Shown: positions 53,812-62,460, counted from the stretch's first letter. The stretch is DNA of 64,000 nt from JAGLON01 sp041394985 (GCA_041394985.1 JAWLBI010000001.1:124001-188000), one strand, 5' to 3'. Program-made: numbers and translations. Notes: generated by a model from the sequence alone, not told the origin.

Positions 53812-54507
53812 ATGGATTATAATGACGTGATGAGCGAACTGGAGAAGATGGGCACGGCCCAGAACGTGAAAATCTACAAGCGCCACGGCGCGGGCGATAA
53901 CCTGTTCGGGGTCAGTTTCGGAAATCTCAATAAGCTGAAAAAGAAGACAAAATTCGATCACGATCTGGCTCTCAAACTCTGGGAATCCGGTAATGCCGAC
54001 GCCCGGACATTTGCGATTCTCATCGCCGACCCGAATCAGATAAAGGCATCGACAGCCGACGCCTGGGTAAAGGATATTAACTACTACTTGTTGTCCGACC
54101 TTCTTGCCGGATTGGTCGCAAAATCACCTATAGCGGACAAGATGGCCGAAAAGTGGATGAAGGCGAAGAAGGAATTCATCCGGCAATGCGGATATAATAT
54201 TATCGGGGCAATGTTTCGCGAGGGGCGAGATTTCCCTGATGCGACATGCAAACAAATACTCACGACAATCGAAAAAGAGATTCACGCCTCACCCAATCGT
54301 GCCCGCCATGCCATGAATATGGCGTTGATTGCCATCGGTATTTATAAGCGGAATCTCACCGACGATGCCATCGCTGCGGCCGAGAGGATTGGTGTGGTCG
54401 AGGTCGACCACGGTGAGACATCCTGCAAGACTCCTGCGGCTATCCCGTACATAAAGAAGGCGCTGGCACGCCCGGCCAAAAAGGGCGAGAAGAAATCGGC
54501 CGCGTGA
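53812..54507 (+). CDS. DNA alkylation repair protein, AlkD-like
   Basis: A 231-residue all-helical HEAT-like-repeat protein of the AlkD family, which removes alkylated purines from DNA without base flipping. The opening MSELEKMGTAQNVKIYKRHG and repeated helices such as NADARTFAILIADPNQI and ADAWVKDINYYLLSDLL fit. The C-terminus is Lys-rich (KALARPAKKGEKKSAA). The chosen ATG has CGAGGA before it; a longer frame from 53662 is rejected because the added 50 residues look random. Divergent from pfkA. Confidence 0.85.
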   Translation: MDYNDVMSELEKMGTAQNVKIYKRHGAGDNLFGVSFGNLNKLKKKTKFDHDLALKLWESGNADARTFAILIADPNQIKASTADAWVKDINYYLLSDLLAGLVAKSPIADKMAEKWMKAKKEFIRQCGYNIIGAMFREGRDFPDATCKQILTTIEKEIHASPNRARHAMNMALIAIGIYKRNLTDDAIAAAERIGVVEVDHGETSCKTPAAIPYIKKALARPAKKGEKKSAA

Positions 54508-54535
54508 CCTTCTCCCCTTGTGCACCAAATATAAA

Positions 54536-54559
54536 AGCCGATTCAGTATTGAATCGGCT
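54536..54559 (-). terminator. Terminator of sigma/anti-sigma operon
   Basis: AGCCGATTCA and TGAATCGGCT form a perfect 10-bp stem with loop GTAT. On the minus strand it is followed by TTTATATTT, 34 bases past the anti-sigma stop. Confidence 0.8.
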
Positions 54560-54592
54560 GGTATGAAAGAGGAGGGCGGTGCAATACCCTGT

Positions 54593-55618
54593 TTATTTTT
54601 TATCCTTGTCCGGCAGGACGATCTCGAAGTGGATAGCCTGATTGATGCCGAGCGAATCGGGAATGACAATCTCAAAATCTGAGGCGGTCAGGGAATCGCC
54701 GTTTTTATCGGTCATATCGACGACAACGCCGTACACATCTCCTTCTTTTGATGTAAGCTTGATGCGGGTCGGCGGGTCTTCGTTCGTGCTGTCGACCGAC
54801 AGATAGAATTCGATCCTTTCCACCTCGTCATCGGTCGAGACAATAACATATTTTATTGACTCACTCACGCCGAGTTCATCCAGTAATTTCCAGATGGCTT
54901 TTCTCTTTTCCTCGCGCGTCATATCCTTGGCATCGAAGATGGCCGAGAGATCCTTGTGATTGAGTTGATATTTGCCGTTTTCATAGGTCAGTTTCAGCGT
55001 ATTGCTTTTCGGCTTATCTGCGACCTTGTCGACCATTTGTGCATAGAGCGTTCCACTCAACACTTTGCGATCCGGTTCTACCATCGCCTGTCCGCCGCAC
55101 TGGACGATATCGACGATTCCCGCGGCGAGTTCCTTCGCACCTTCCTCGTCCGGTAAACCGGACAGCGTATACGAGCGATTGTTTTCATCATAGGTGACTC
55201 TGGCATCGACATAGCCGATCGATTCCAGCGCCCTGGTCATCTGATGCACGGCGGTATCACAATATTTTCCCGCATCGGGAATAACGACTTTGTAGCCGAC
55301 CGTTTTCGTGTATGAGAATGGAATCAATGTCAAAGCCAGCAGGGCGACGGCGAATACAGCCGACGCGGCGATAAATCGCGGGCGAATTTTTTTCTGTCTC
55401 TCTTTTTTCTGCATCTGCAAAGCCTCCACGCGCTCCTTGAGCGTCTCGAATGGCATTCCCGATTCGGCATTGCGAGAGCATTCGATGATGCCGTCCAGCA
55501 GCCGAGCAGCCTCGGCGACTTTTGCGCATCTCGGACACGACAGGATGTGCTTGCGGGCCTCGGCATCGAGGTTCGCCCCGCCGTCACGAATCTGACTTCG
55601 GATGTCCCGGCAGTGCAT
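54593..55618 (-). CDS. Membrane anti-sigma factor with zinc-type N-terminus
   Basis: A 341-residue inner-membrane regulator that should bind the neighbouring sigma factor. The N-terminal anti-sigma domain has His24, Cys28 and Cys31 (HILSCPRC), the HX3CX2C zinc pattern. A membrane helix spans about 82-104. The periplasmic part of about 235 residues contains repeated mixed alpha/beta segments (DAGKYCDTAVHQMTRALESIGY, VYGVVVDMTDKNGDSL) that might sense an envelope signal. The chosen ATG overlaps the sigma gene by 35 bases and has GTGAGG upstream, indicating translational coupling. Signal and target regulon unknown. Confidence 0.85.
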   Translation of the reverse strand: MHCRDIRSQIRDGGANLDAEARKHILSCPRCAKVAEAARLLDGIIECSRNAESGMPFETLKERVEALQMQKKERQKKIRPRFIAASAVFAVALLALTLIPFSYTKTVGYKVVIPDAGKYCDTAVHQMTRALESIGYVDARVTYDENNRSYTLSGLPDEEGAKELAAGIVDIVQCGGQAMVEPDRKVLSGTLYAQMVDKVADKPKSNTLKLTYENGKYQLNHKDLSAIFDAKDMTREEKRKAIWKLLDELGVSESIKYVIVSTDDEVERIEFYLSVDSTNEDPPTRIKLTSKEGDVYGVVVDMTDKNGDSLTASDFEIVIPDSLGINQAIHFEIVLPDKDKK

Positions 55619-56147
55619 ACTGCGCCTCACTTTGCAATCGGTGTACGGTTTCCTCCGGAAGGCGATGTTCCAAATAATCGCGGAGTTTATCCTTGCTGCG
55701 GAAAATTCGCGACTTAATTGTGCCCTCCGGGCTGTCAAACAAGGCGGCAATCTCGGCAATGGGCCAGCCCTCGAGTTCGTGCAGCACGACCATCGCTCGA
55801 TCTTTCGGCGACAGGACGGTCAGCGCCTGTGCCAGCAGTCGCTCGGCCGTGTACTGCGACTCGGGATCGATTGATGCGGCCCGCGCAAACAGGTGAGGCG
55901 ACAGCGAGACGCGGTGTTTCCACCAGAACGACCGGTTGCGGTTCTTGAACGTGTTGACGATGATGCGATAGAGCCACGGTCTGAAGGCATTAATATCCCG
56001 CAGATGGTGGATTTTTCGCATGGCCGTCAACACGGCGTTCTGATAGAGGTCGTCGCCATCGTCGGCATTGCCGGTTAGCTTGCGGCAGAAGTTCGCCGCC
56101 TGAGGATGAACCGGTTTCAGAAGCTTCCAAAAGAGGTCATTGTCCAT
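55584..56147 (-). CDS. ECF-type RNA polymerase sigma factor
   Basis: A 187-residue sigma-70-family factor. Region 2 is visible in GDDLYQNAVLTAMRKIHHL and AFRPWLYRIIVNTFKN, and region 4 in LSPKDRAMVVLHELEGWPI and DSPEGTIKSRIFRSKDKL. It lacks regions 1 and 3, as expected for the ECF group. Its 3' end overlaps the anti-sigma gene. In such pairs the anti-sigma holds the factor at the membrane until a signal arrives. No target promoter was recognised. Confidence 0.92.
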   Translation of the reverse strand: MDNDLFWKLLKPVHPQAANFCRKLTGNADDGDDLYQNAVLTAMRKIHHLRDINAFRPWLYRIIVNTFKNRNRSFWWKHRVSLSPHLFARAASIDPESQYTAERLLAQALTVLSPKDRAMVVLHELEGWPIAEIAALFDSPEGTIKSRIFRSKDKLRDYLEHRLPEETVHRLQSEAQYALPGHPKSDS

Positions 56148-56813
56148 ATTCAGTATTTAAGACACCGAGAGGGGTACAGAAGTTTCATTTAAATGTGGCG
56201 TGAATAGTCTTTAACGTTATACGGAACACGCCCAGTCCCGTCTCCTTATTCCCTCTTGAGACGAGTCCACCAACCCCTCATAGGGTTAGAATAACATATT
56301 TGGAAAAATAGAATTTGTATCCCCTCTAGAGAGGGGTGCCCGAAGGGCGGGGTGTGTTCTCTTCTTTTTCCCAAGTTACCCACAATTATTTCGGCGAAAA
56401 TTCCTCGTAACGCTGCCCCCGGCAGTGCCTTACGGCAAATTGGGTTTGTTTCCTCATTTTAAGGAGTCCCATGTTTGCTACTCCGGCAGATGTGGACATC
56501 TGCCGGGCACGGCAATATGGACTGGAGATAGCCTCTTATGTAATAATAAACTCCTCATAAAGTATTGGGAGCAATTCCTATTTAATAGCGGAATTATATG
56601 TATAAATCAGTGAAATGAAGCGGCCCATGCATGCGAAGTGAACAAAACCCATAGTATTCTTCTCGGTACACAAAGGAAAGCACCTTTGCAGCACCTAAAA
56701 TACTCTACCTGGGATTGAAAAATATGTTTTTGCCAAGGCAAGCATACTTTATTGAAATGTATGGTAAATTTGTAAGTTATATCGACGTCGCATTTTCAAA
56801 AAATGTAGGCTTC
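56148..56813. repeat. Intergenic region with repeats
   Basis: No believable gene. Recognised repeats: CCCCTCTAGAGAGGGG followed by TGCCCGAAGGGCGGGGTGTG (56321-56356), the inverse of a module at 30082; and CGGCAGATGTGGACATCTGCC (56484-56504) with GGGCAC after it. From 56560 to 56813 the sequence turns AT-rich and leads into the AT-rich two-gene island; nothing was recognised there. Confidence 0.7.
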
Positions 56814-57398
56814 TCAAGCGGGGGGAAAAATAATCAGCTTCTGTCTAAGAGTTATTTTCCCTTTTACGCATGAGACAATTTTCAAATCTATCAGCTTTTC
56901 AAAGGATTTATACACCTCATTATAGGCGACGTCTTCTTCGCATGCAATTACATGTAAATAGTCTTCGTTCAGCGGCATTCCATTAAAACAAATACTTGCC
57001 AGTCTTAACAGGACTACCGCGTCCAGATTATCAATTACAATGTTGATAGCTCTTATCAGTTCACGCCATAATCCTATTGCAGCAAGACTCGATAGCACAA
57101 ACGCCGGCAATGGTTCGGCGGTCAAAATCGGTCCCACAGTAGCACCCAATTGTGGAAGGATAGACTTTATATTGTCTCGTAAATTATATTTTACATTATA
57201 CCAACTACTACTACTAATTTTTACTGTCTTGTTATCAATGAATTCTATTTTAATAAACAACCTTGCTGAATCAAGATTCAGAGAAGTCTCGGGGCAATCG
57301 CCTATTTCCTCTAAAAAATCAAGTGTTTCTTCGACAAACTCATTTTGAATCCCAAGAGTTTGTTGAATCTTCTCAATTAAATCATTCTTTTGACGCAT
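56814..57398 (-). CDS. Unknown protein, partner of HEXXH gene
   Basis: A 194-residue protein of unknown family. Residues 1-75 look soluble. A hydrophobic stretch (about 80-110, ILPQLGATVGPILTAEPLPA then FVLSSLAAIGL) could enter a membrane, and the C-terminal 60 residues (LLRLASICFNGMPLNEDYLHV, NEVYKSFEKLIDLKIVSCVKG) resemble a winged-helix fold. The start ATG is four bases after the stop of the metalloprotease gene, so the two are co-transcribed and probably act together. Its AT-rich codons differ from the surrounding genes. Function unknown. Confidence 0.7.
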   Translation of the reverse strand: MRQKNDLIEKIQQTLGIQNEFVEETLDFLEEIGDCPETSLNLDSARLFIKIEFIDNKTVKISSSSWYNVKYNLRDNIKSILPQLGATVGPILTAEPLPAFVLSSLAAIGLWRELIRAINIVIDNLDAVVLLRLASICFNGMPLNEDYLHVIACEEDVAYNEVYKSFEKLIDLKIVSCVKGKITLRQKLIIFPPA

Positions 57399-57401
57399 CA
57401 A

Positions 57402-58508
57402 TTAGCCTACCAACTTTTCAATCATCGGATTTCTGTTTTCTATTGCATGCCGCAAGGCCATATATAGACTGGCCTTCTGGCTTATAACTAATTCCTCACT
57501 TAAAATATCTATTATTCGATCACCTCTTTTTATTGCATCTGGGTAGAATCCTAAATCGTTTTTTGAATATTTATAAAACAAATCCGTGAGGGCAAGCCAT
57601 TCGCAGAGTTGTATGACAATATATGTTTTCCAGTCATTTACAAAATCACGGGGGTAAGATTTAATAATTCTACTTAAGTGTATTGCACTGTGTTCATCGG
57701 CCTCTAATTCTTCCATCTGGAGCGTTTTCGCATCAGCGGCATTGTTATTACGACGATAGAGAATCGAATCATTGATGTTGTTTGCCGGTTTAAAATGCCT
57801 ACGAAGAATATGCCCAACTTCATGGTGAAGAATAAAAGTCAAGGTCATAAACATACAGATATCGATTCTAAAATTCCAAAACGGATCATTCGCCACTATT
57901 TCCGGAAGAAAGTTCATTCCAAAGGTATGGGGATTTTCAGCGTTTATCCATTGGCATTGAATAATTTCCCTCATCCCATCCAAAATGTCAGCCGCGGAGA
58001 TTTTGGGTCCTCTTTGTGCAATATAACTAACTGATTCAACCGAGCATAATAATGTCATCCAGTTTTGAAGTATTTTAATCAATTGTGTTGTCAGCACAAC
58101 TAAAAAGGAATTATCATTGCATGGTAGAGCAAAAGCACTACTTGCTCTCTGAGCCTCCGATTCGCCGGTTTCAGGATTTTGAATAATTAACCTAGGTAGA
58201 TTACCGAATTTAACCTTCTCTAATCGTACTTTTTCCTCATCAGGATAAAACTTATTCGTTATACATGCAAGTGCGGCGATGGAATCATATTCCTCATTAT
58301 CAATAAATCCATAAAAATACCTCAAGGAGTTGATCAGGTCCTTTTCCTGTACATTGCCTTTGCCGATTAATGTATTATTATACAGGACGAATATTTTATG
58401 ATATCCGTGGGCATCACTAATCATCTTTTCATCCCAATCGGGGAAGGGGCCCGATTTTTTCCGTAAATCTCGGAATAATTCGTTCGCGTCAGTAGTATTT
58501 ATAGTCAT
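57402..58508 (-). CDS. HEXXH metallopeptidase-like protein
   Basis: A 368-residue protein whose zinc-binding motif is HHEVGH (His229, Glu230, His233), followed about 36 residues later by EELEADEHSA, whose Glu or Asp could be the third ligand. This layout is that of M48/ImmA-like zinc peptidases. No signal peptide is seen; the segment before the motif (CMFMTLTFILHHE) is hydrophobic. The start with GAGGCAGGA before it (58508) is preferred over an upstream ATG at 58571. The two genes are AT-rich compared with neighbours and look foreign. No family name could be assigned with confidence; a host-defence, toxin-antitoxin-like or stress role is possible. Confidence 0.72.
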   Translation of the reverse strand: MTINTTDANELFRDLRKKSGPFPDWDEKMISDAHGYHKIFVLYNNTLIGKGNVQEKDLINSLRYFYGFIDNEEYDSIAALACITNKFYPDEEKVRLEKVKFGNLPRLIIQNPETGESEAQRASSAFALPCNDNSFLVVLTTQLIKILQNWMTLLCSVESVSYIAQRGPKISAADILDGMREIIQCQWINAENPHTFGMNFLPEIVANDPFWNFRIDICMFMTLTFILHHEVGHILRRHFKPANNINDSILYRRNNNAADAKTLQMEELEADEHSAIHLSRIIKSYPRDFVNDWKTYIVIQLCEWLALTDLFYKYSKNDLGFYPDAIKRGDRIIDILSEELVISQKASLYMALRHAIENRNPMIEKLVG

Positions 58509-58867
58509 TCCTGCCTCGTACCTAATTATATCTGAATAAATCATTGGTTTTATAATGGCATATGACTGCATCCATAGGAATAATGCACATATATTGACTA
58601 ATATATGTCAAAGGCGAAAATGATCAAACTATTTTTATAATCTCCTTTTTTGTTGATGTAAGGTTTAAGTCATCATTATGGGCGTGATATCATTGACTCC
58701 ATCCCCAGCTAATGTCCTCATCTTCCGTATAATTCCAAAGTATGCATGGCAGGTTTGTGGACAAACCTGCCCCACTATTTCGTCAAGACCACGAGGGTCT
58801 TGACCTACAAATTCCTTGCGCTAATTGGCAAATTTCCGTTTTATCCGGCTCGGAGGTACTTTTTCAC
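58509..58867. repeat. Intergenic palindromes before methyltransferase
   Basis: Contains hairpins GGCAGGTTTGTGGACAAACC with TGCC (58749-58772) and GTCAAGACCACGAGGGTCTT with GAC (58783-58805), both of types seen elsewhere in repeat regions. Nothing else was recognised. Confidence 0.7.
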
Positions 58868-59611
58868 ATGTCAATCTATCAGAAATTCGCCGGCGTCTAT
58901 GATCAAATGGGCGAGGACAACTTCTCGGTCAGAATGTTCGACTACTCCAAGCGGATCCTCGCTAAACTCCGCTATCGTCCCAAAACGATGCTCGATCTCG
59001 CCTGCGGCACCGGTACCGCGGCCGTCCTCTGGGCCCAGGATAATATCAAGACCTTCGCCATCGACGGCTCGGCCGATATGCTCGAAATGGCTCGCCAGAA
59101 GGCCAAAGAGTGCGGCGTTACGATCGATTTCTCTCAGCAGAAGATGACGGAGTTTTCGCTTCCCAATCGAGTCGATCTGGTCACCAGTTTCTTCGATTCT
59201 TTGAATTACCTCCAAACCCCGAAAGACTTGGGGCAGTGTTTCGAGCGGGTGCGCGAGGCGCTCTACCCCGGGGCTTATTTCATCTTCGATGTCAATACGC
59301 CCGAGGCCATGCGAGTATTGTGGGGCGGCGAGATTTACGCCGACGAGACCGAGGATCTGGCCTGGATCTGGAAAAATAACTATTATCCCAAGGCCAAGCT
59401 GGCCGAGGTGCACGCAACATTTTTCGTCAAGCGCAAAGGCGCCTGGGAGCGGTTCGACGAGGTGCACGCCGAGCGAGGCTATACTGCGACCGAGGTCAAA
59501 TCCGCTTTACAGAAATCAGGATTCAAGGTCGTTCATCTGTATGATTGTTTGAAATTCAAAAAGCCCGGTCGGGATTCGATGCGTATCGCCGCGGTGGCGA
59601 CTCCGAGATAG
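58868..59611 (+). CDS. Class I SAM-dependent methyltransferase
   Basis: A 247-residue enzyme. The SAM-binding motif I is LDLACGTGTAAVLW, followed by motif II IDGSADMLEMARQKA and a post-II acidic SFFDSLNYLQ. It resembles small-molecule methyltransferases of the DUF1698/UbiE-like class. The ATG 58868 has GGAGGT ten bases before it, and the longer frame from 58742 runs through a repeat, so is rejected. Substrate unknown. A hairpin terminator follows. Confidence 0.9.
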   Translation: MSIYQKFAGVYDQMGEDNFSVRMFDYSKRILAKLRYRPKTMLDLACGTGTAAVLWAQDNIKTFAIDGSADMLEMARQKAKECGVTIDFSQQKMTEFSLPNRVDLVTSFFDSLNYLQTPKDLGQCFERVREALYPGAYFIFDVNTPEAMRVLWGGEIYADETEDLAWIWKNNYYPKAKLAEVHATFFVKRKGAWERFDEVHAERGYTATEVKSALQKSGFKVVHLYDCLKFKKPGRDSMRIAAVATPR

Positions 59612-59629
59612 ATTCTTTACGCAAAGTAA

Positions 59630-59656
59630 AAAGGCGAGTCAGCCAAACCCGCCTTT
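59630..59656 (+). terminator. Terminator after methyltransferase
   Basis: AAAGGCG pairs with CGCCTTT around a 13-base loop. The T-tract is short, so moderate confidence. Confidence 0.65.
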
Positions 59657-59919
59657 CCATCTCGTCAGGAGAAATACGTGTCTAAAAACGAAACTCAGCA
59701 ATGTTGTTCCTTGTCCTTTTATACGCCATATCCCCCTGAGGGTTCCGTTTATTGATAGATAATTTGTCGATTTTCGGTAGTTACCGGACATTTTTCCGGG
59801 AAATCGGGCAAAAATGTCCGCATTCGCCGGAAATCATCCGAATTTTTTTGTATTTTCCCCCAAACCTTTGCATCCTTTTGGCTGTTAGCTAATCTAAAGA
59901 CCATAACCGGAGGAAAGAT

Positions 59920-60336
59920 TTGAACCTGGAAATGAACTGGACCGGTGGTTTCAAATTCACCGGCACTTCGATATACGGACACGAAATCTCGACCGATGCC
60001 TCGAAGAAAATCGGCGGTAATGAAGATGGATACCAGCCGCTGGAGCTCATGATGTTCAGCGTCATGGGCTGTACCGGGATTGATTTTGTCGATATCGGGA
60101 AAAAGATGCGGCTGGAGATCACTGACCTGAAAATCAAAGTCTCGGCTGAGCAGGCCGAGGAGGCGCCTCGATATTTCACCAAGGTACACCTCGATTACGC
60201 AGTTGTCGGGAAGAATCTTGATCCGAAGAAGGTCGAGCGGGTGATTCAATTGTCGCAGGAAAAATACTGCAGCGCCGCCGCGACGATTTCCGGAAAATCT
60301 GAATTGTCGTACAGTTTTACTATAGAGGAAGGATAA
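59920..60336 (+). CDS. OsmC/Ohr family protein
   Basis: A 138-residue protein of the OsmC family, thiol peroxidases that reduce organic hydroperoxides. The two Cys lie in MGCTGID and KYCSAAAT as in OsmC/Ohr. The start is taken as TTG because GGAGGAAAG lies immediately before it; an ATG four codons later is possible. It opens a four-gene run with DUF302, FmdB-like and thioredoxin genes with 5-44 base gaps. A role in peroxide defence is plausible from the family; electron donor unknown. Confidence 0.85.
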   Translation: MNLEMNWTGGFKFTGTSIYGHEISTDASKKIGGNEDGYQPLELMMFSVMGCTGIDFVDIGKKMRLEITDLKIKVSAEQAEEAPRYFTKVHLDYAVVGKNLDPKKVERVIQLSQEKYCSAAATISGKSELSYSFTIEEG

Positions 60337-60341
60337 GTATC

Positions 60342-60734
60342 GTGAATCTGGATTATTCGGTCGAATCGGACCGATCATTTGCCGATGTCGTGGCCGACGT
60401 GGAAAAATACACGGCCGAGAACGGCTTTAAGGTCCTGCACATTCATGACGTCCAGGCGACTCTGCAGGGCAAGGGGTTCGAGAGCGAGCCATTGAAAATT
60501 ATCGAAATCTGCAACGCCAAATTCGCCCACGAGGCATTGAGCAAAGACATTGCCGTATCGCTGTTTATGCCGTGCAAGGTCAATGTGTACACGGAAAACG
60601 GCAAGACGAAAATCAAAGCCATGCGCCCGGCCCTGATTGCGGAATATTTCCCGAAAGCGGGGCTCGAGAAGTTGGCCTTGGAAGCCGATACAATCGTGAC
60701 GACTATCGTCGATAAGGCGGCCAAAGGAGAATAA
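60342..60734 (+). CDS. DUF302 domain protein
   Basis: A 130-residue protein matching DUF302 (FADVVADVEKYTAENGFKV, ICNAKFAHEALSKD, VNVYTENGKTKIKAM). It starts with GTG five bases after the OsmC stop, with AAGGATAA before it, so the genes are coupled. Function of DUF302 is unknown; it may bind a small ligand. It is found beside redox genes here. Confidence 0.85.
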   Translation: MNLDYSVESDRSFADVVADVEKYTAENGFKVLHIHDVQATLQGKGFESEPLKIIEICNAKFAHEALSKDIAVSLFMPCKVNVYTENGKTKIKAMRPALIAEYFPKAGLEKLALEADTIVTTIVDKAAKGE

Positions 60735-60740
60735 CCGGAT

Positions 60741-60950
60741 ATGCCGTTGTATGAATACAGCTGTAAAGAGTGCGGGCACCGCTTCGAGGAATTAGTATCC
60801 TCCATGTCGGCGGAGAATCCGCCTTGCCCCTCGTGCGGGAACAAACAGACCGACAAACTGTTATCTACCTTTGCAGCCTCGACCGGAGCGACCTCGACAA
60901 CCCCCTCGTGTGGAATGAAGGGCGGTTGCGGCGGCCGCGGGTTTACCTGA
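60741..60950 (+). CDS. FmdB-like zinc ribbon protein
   Basis: A 69-residue protein. MPLYEYSCKECGHRFEELVS is the family opening; four Cys in CKEC and CPSC form a zinc ribbon, and the C-terminus is Gly/Cys-rich (CGMKGGCGGRGF). It starts six bases after the DUF302 stop. FmdB-family proteins are regulatory or carry metal; here the role is unknown. Confidence 0.88.
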   Translation: MPLYEYSCKECGHRFEELVSSMSAENPPCPSCGNKQTDKLLSTFAASTGATSTTPSCGMKGGCGGRGFT

Positions 60951-60994
60951 GGCTAAGACATTCGACTTCGCAGTTTGCGGAAAGGATATAAATC

Positions 60995-61519
60995 GTGAAA
61001 AAACCAGCAATCATCATTATCGCCATCTTGTTCATTGCCTGGCTGGGCTATAATGGATTTGTCAATAAATCGGCTACCGCCGGTTCCGCGTGGCAGGATG
61101 ATATCTCATGGACCGACGCCGGAATCACCAAGGACGAACTGGCGGCCAAGAATAAACCGGTCTTTTTATTTATCACCACCGACTGGTGCACGTTCTGTAA
61201 GAAGATGAAGGGCGAAACATTCGCCGATCCCGACATTCAGAATTTGCTGAGCGATAAATTCGTGAATATCGTTGTCGATCCGGAAAAGGAAGGAACGGCT
61301 CGCTTCACCGGTGAAGAGTTGAGTTATAAAGATTTGGCGTCCAAGCTGGGCGTGACGGGCTATCCGACCTCGGTGTTTTACTCGGATGGCGGCGAGGTGA
61401 TCGGCATACAGCCGGGATATATCGGCGTGAAGGACATGAAGCAGATTACCGAGTACATCGGCGACGGCCATTACAAGGACAAGAGCTTCCAGGATTATTT
61501 ATCCTCGGCCGGTAATTAA
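60995..61519 (+). CDS. Membrane-anchored thioredoxin-like protein
   Basis: A 174-residue protein with an N-terminal signal anchor (about residues 4-21) and a thioredoxin domain. The active site is TDWCTFCKKM with Cys-Thr-Phe-Cys. The cis-Pro is in VTGYPTSVFY. Similar proteins are Dsb-like (DUF255/SoxW-like) thioredoxins in the envelope. It starts with GTG 44 bases after the zinc-ribbon gene with AAAGGA upstream and ends the cassette. A strong terminator follows. Confidence 0.88.
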   Translation: MKKPAIIIIAILFIAWLGYNGFVNKSATAGSAWQDDISWTDAGITKDELAAKNKPVFLFITTDWCTFCKKMKGETFADPDIQNLLSDKFVNIVVDPEKEGTARFTGEELSYKDLASKLGVTGYPTSVFYSDGGEVIGIQPGYIGVKDMKQITEYIGDGHYKDKSFQDYLSSAGN

Positions 61520-61550
61520 AAAGATTTTACTTACTCCTCCTTTTTGAGAG

Positions 61551-61585
61551 TGCCCGGGTGATTCGCCTCGCCCGGGCTTTTTTTA
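61551..61585 (+). terminator. Intrinsic terminator after thioredoxin-like gene
   Basis: GCCCGGG and CCCGGGC form a stem around TGATTCGCCTCG, with a TTTTTTT tail. Confidence 0.92.
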
Positions 61586-61623
61586 TCAGTGACAATTTAG
61601 AAGACTATCAATGTGATTTAAAA

Positions 61624-62208
61624 CCCGGTACCCCACCCAGCGGGTGGGTTCTACCGGAATAACCGGCTATGTATCCTTTACTGAGTCATTCCATTGAAAT
61701 CTCCTCAACTCCCGTCATTCCGAGCGAGGCATTCTCAGGGCGACGAGGAATCCGCTCTTGCCTCTTCGTAGGTCAAACCCGGTACCCCACCCAGCGGGTG
61801 GGTTCTTCCGGAATAATCCGGCTATGTATCCTTTACTGAGTCATTCCATTGAAATCTCCTCAACTCCCGTCATTCCGAATGAGGCCCGTCTTCGAGCCGA
61901 CTGAGGAATCTGCTCTTGCTTCTTCGTGGGTCAAGTCTTGACACTGTGTACCCCCAAGACTATGCCTTGGGGAACCACCCGGTACCCCACCCAGCGGGTG
62001 GGTTCTACCGGAATAACCGGCTATGTTTCCTTTACTGAGTCATTCCATTGAAATCTCCTCAACTCCCGTCATTCCGAATGAGGCCCGTCTTCGAGCCGAC
62101 TGAGGAATCTGCTCTTGCCTCTTCGTAGGTCAAGTCTTGACACTGTGTACCCCCAAGACTATGCCTTGGGGAAACGACTTCTTTTACACACCCACTTGGT
62201 GGGGTACC
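61624..62208. repeat. Three tandem copies of a composite palindromic repeat
   Basis: Copies start at 61624, 61778 and 61978 (periods 154 and 200 bases). Each begins CCCGGTACCCCACCCAGCGG, then GTGGGTTCT, CCGGAAT, GGCTATGT, CATTCCATTGAAATCTC, CGTCATTCCGA and GAGGAATC. The second and third also carry GTCAAGTCTTGACAC and CCCCAAGACTATGCCTTGGG. A partial inverted CACCCACTTGGTGGGGTACC ends it. No gene lies in the 990-base gap except a tiny ORF at 62305. Confidence 0.9.
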
Positions 62209-62304
62209 GGGAACTTGGCTCGATTTTTTTTGCCAAACCCACCGGGAACCGAACCGGCTCGCCGATTGTTTAAATAGCAGACGGAAAAATAAGGAAAGAA
62301 TAGT

Positions 62305-62385
62305 ATGAAACGATTACTATTCGCGGCGGTGTTGCTGCTGTTCATACTGCTGCCGTTTTCGGTACACCTGAACGCCGCCCCATGA
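62305..62385 (+). CDS. Orphan signal-peptide-like ORF, 26 residues
   Basis: An ATG with AAGGAA nearby opens MKRLLFAAVLLLFILLPFSV then HLNAAP and stops. It looks like a complete signal peptide with nothing after it. It may be a truncated secreted protein, a short secreted peptide, or chance. No homologue was recognised. Confidence 0.35.
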   Translation: MKRLLFAAVLLLFILLPFSVHLNAAP

Positions 62386-62460
62386 CATAGTAGGCAGGGA
62401 TCGCTCGGACTTCTATGGACGGACAAGCGAGGATACCATAAAGTACACATACACACGCGC

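Noticed and set aside
58742..58867. N-terminal extension of the methyltransferase
   Set aside because: These 42 codons run through two hairpin repeats; the ATG at 58868 has a proper ribosome-binding site and starts the conserved part.
61624..62208. Possible CRISPR array
   Set aside because: Repeats are about 150 bases, the intervals are not unique short spacers, copies share internal modules, and no cas genes are near.
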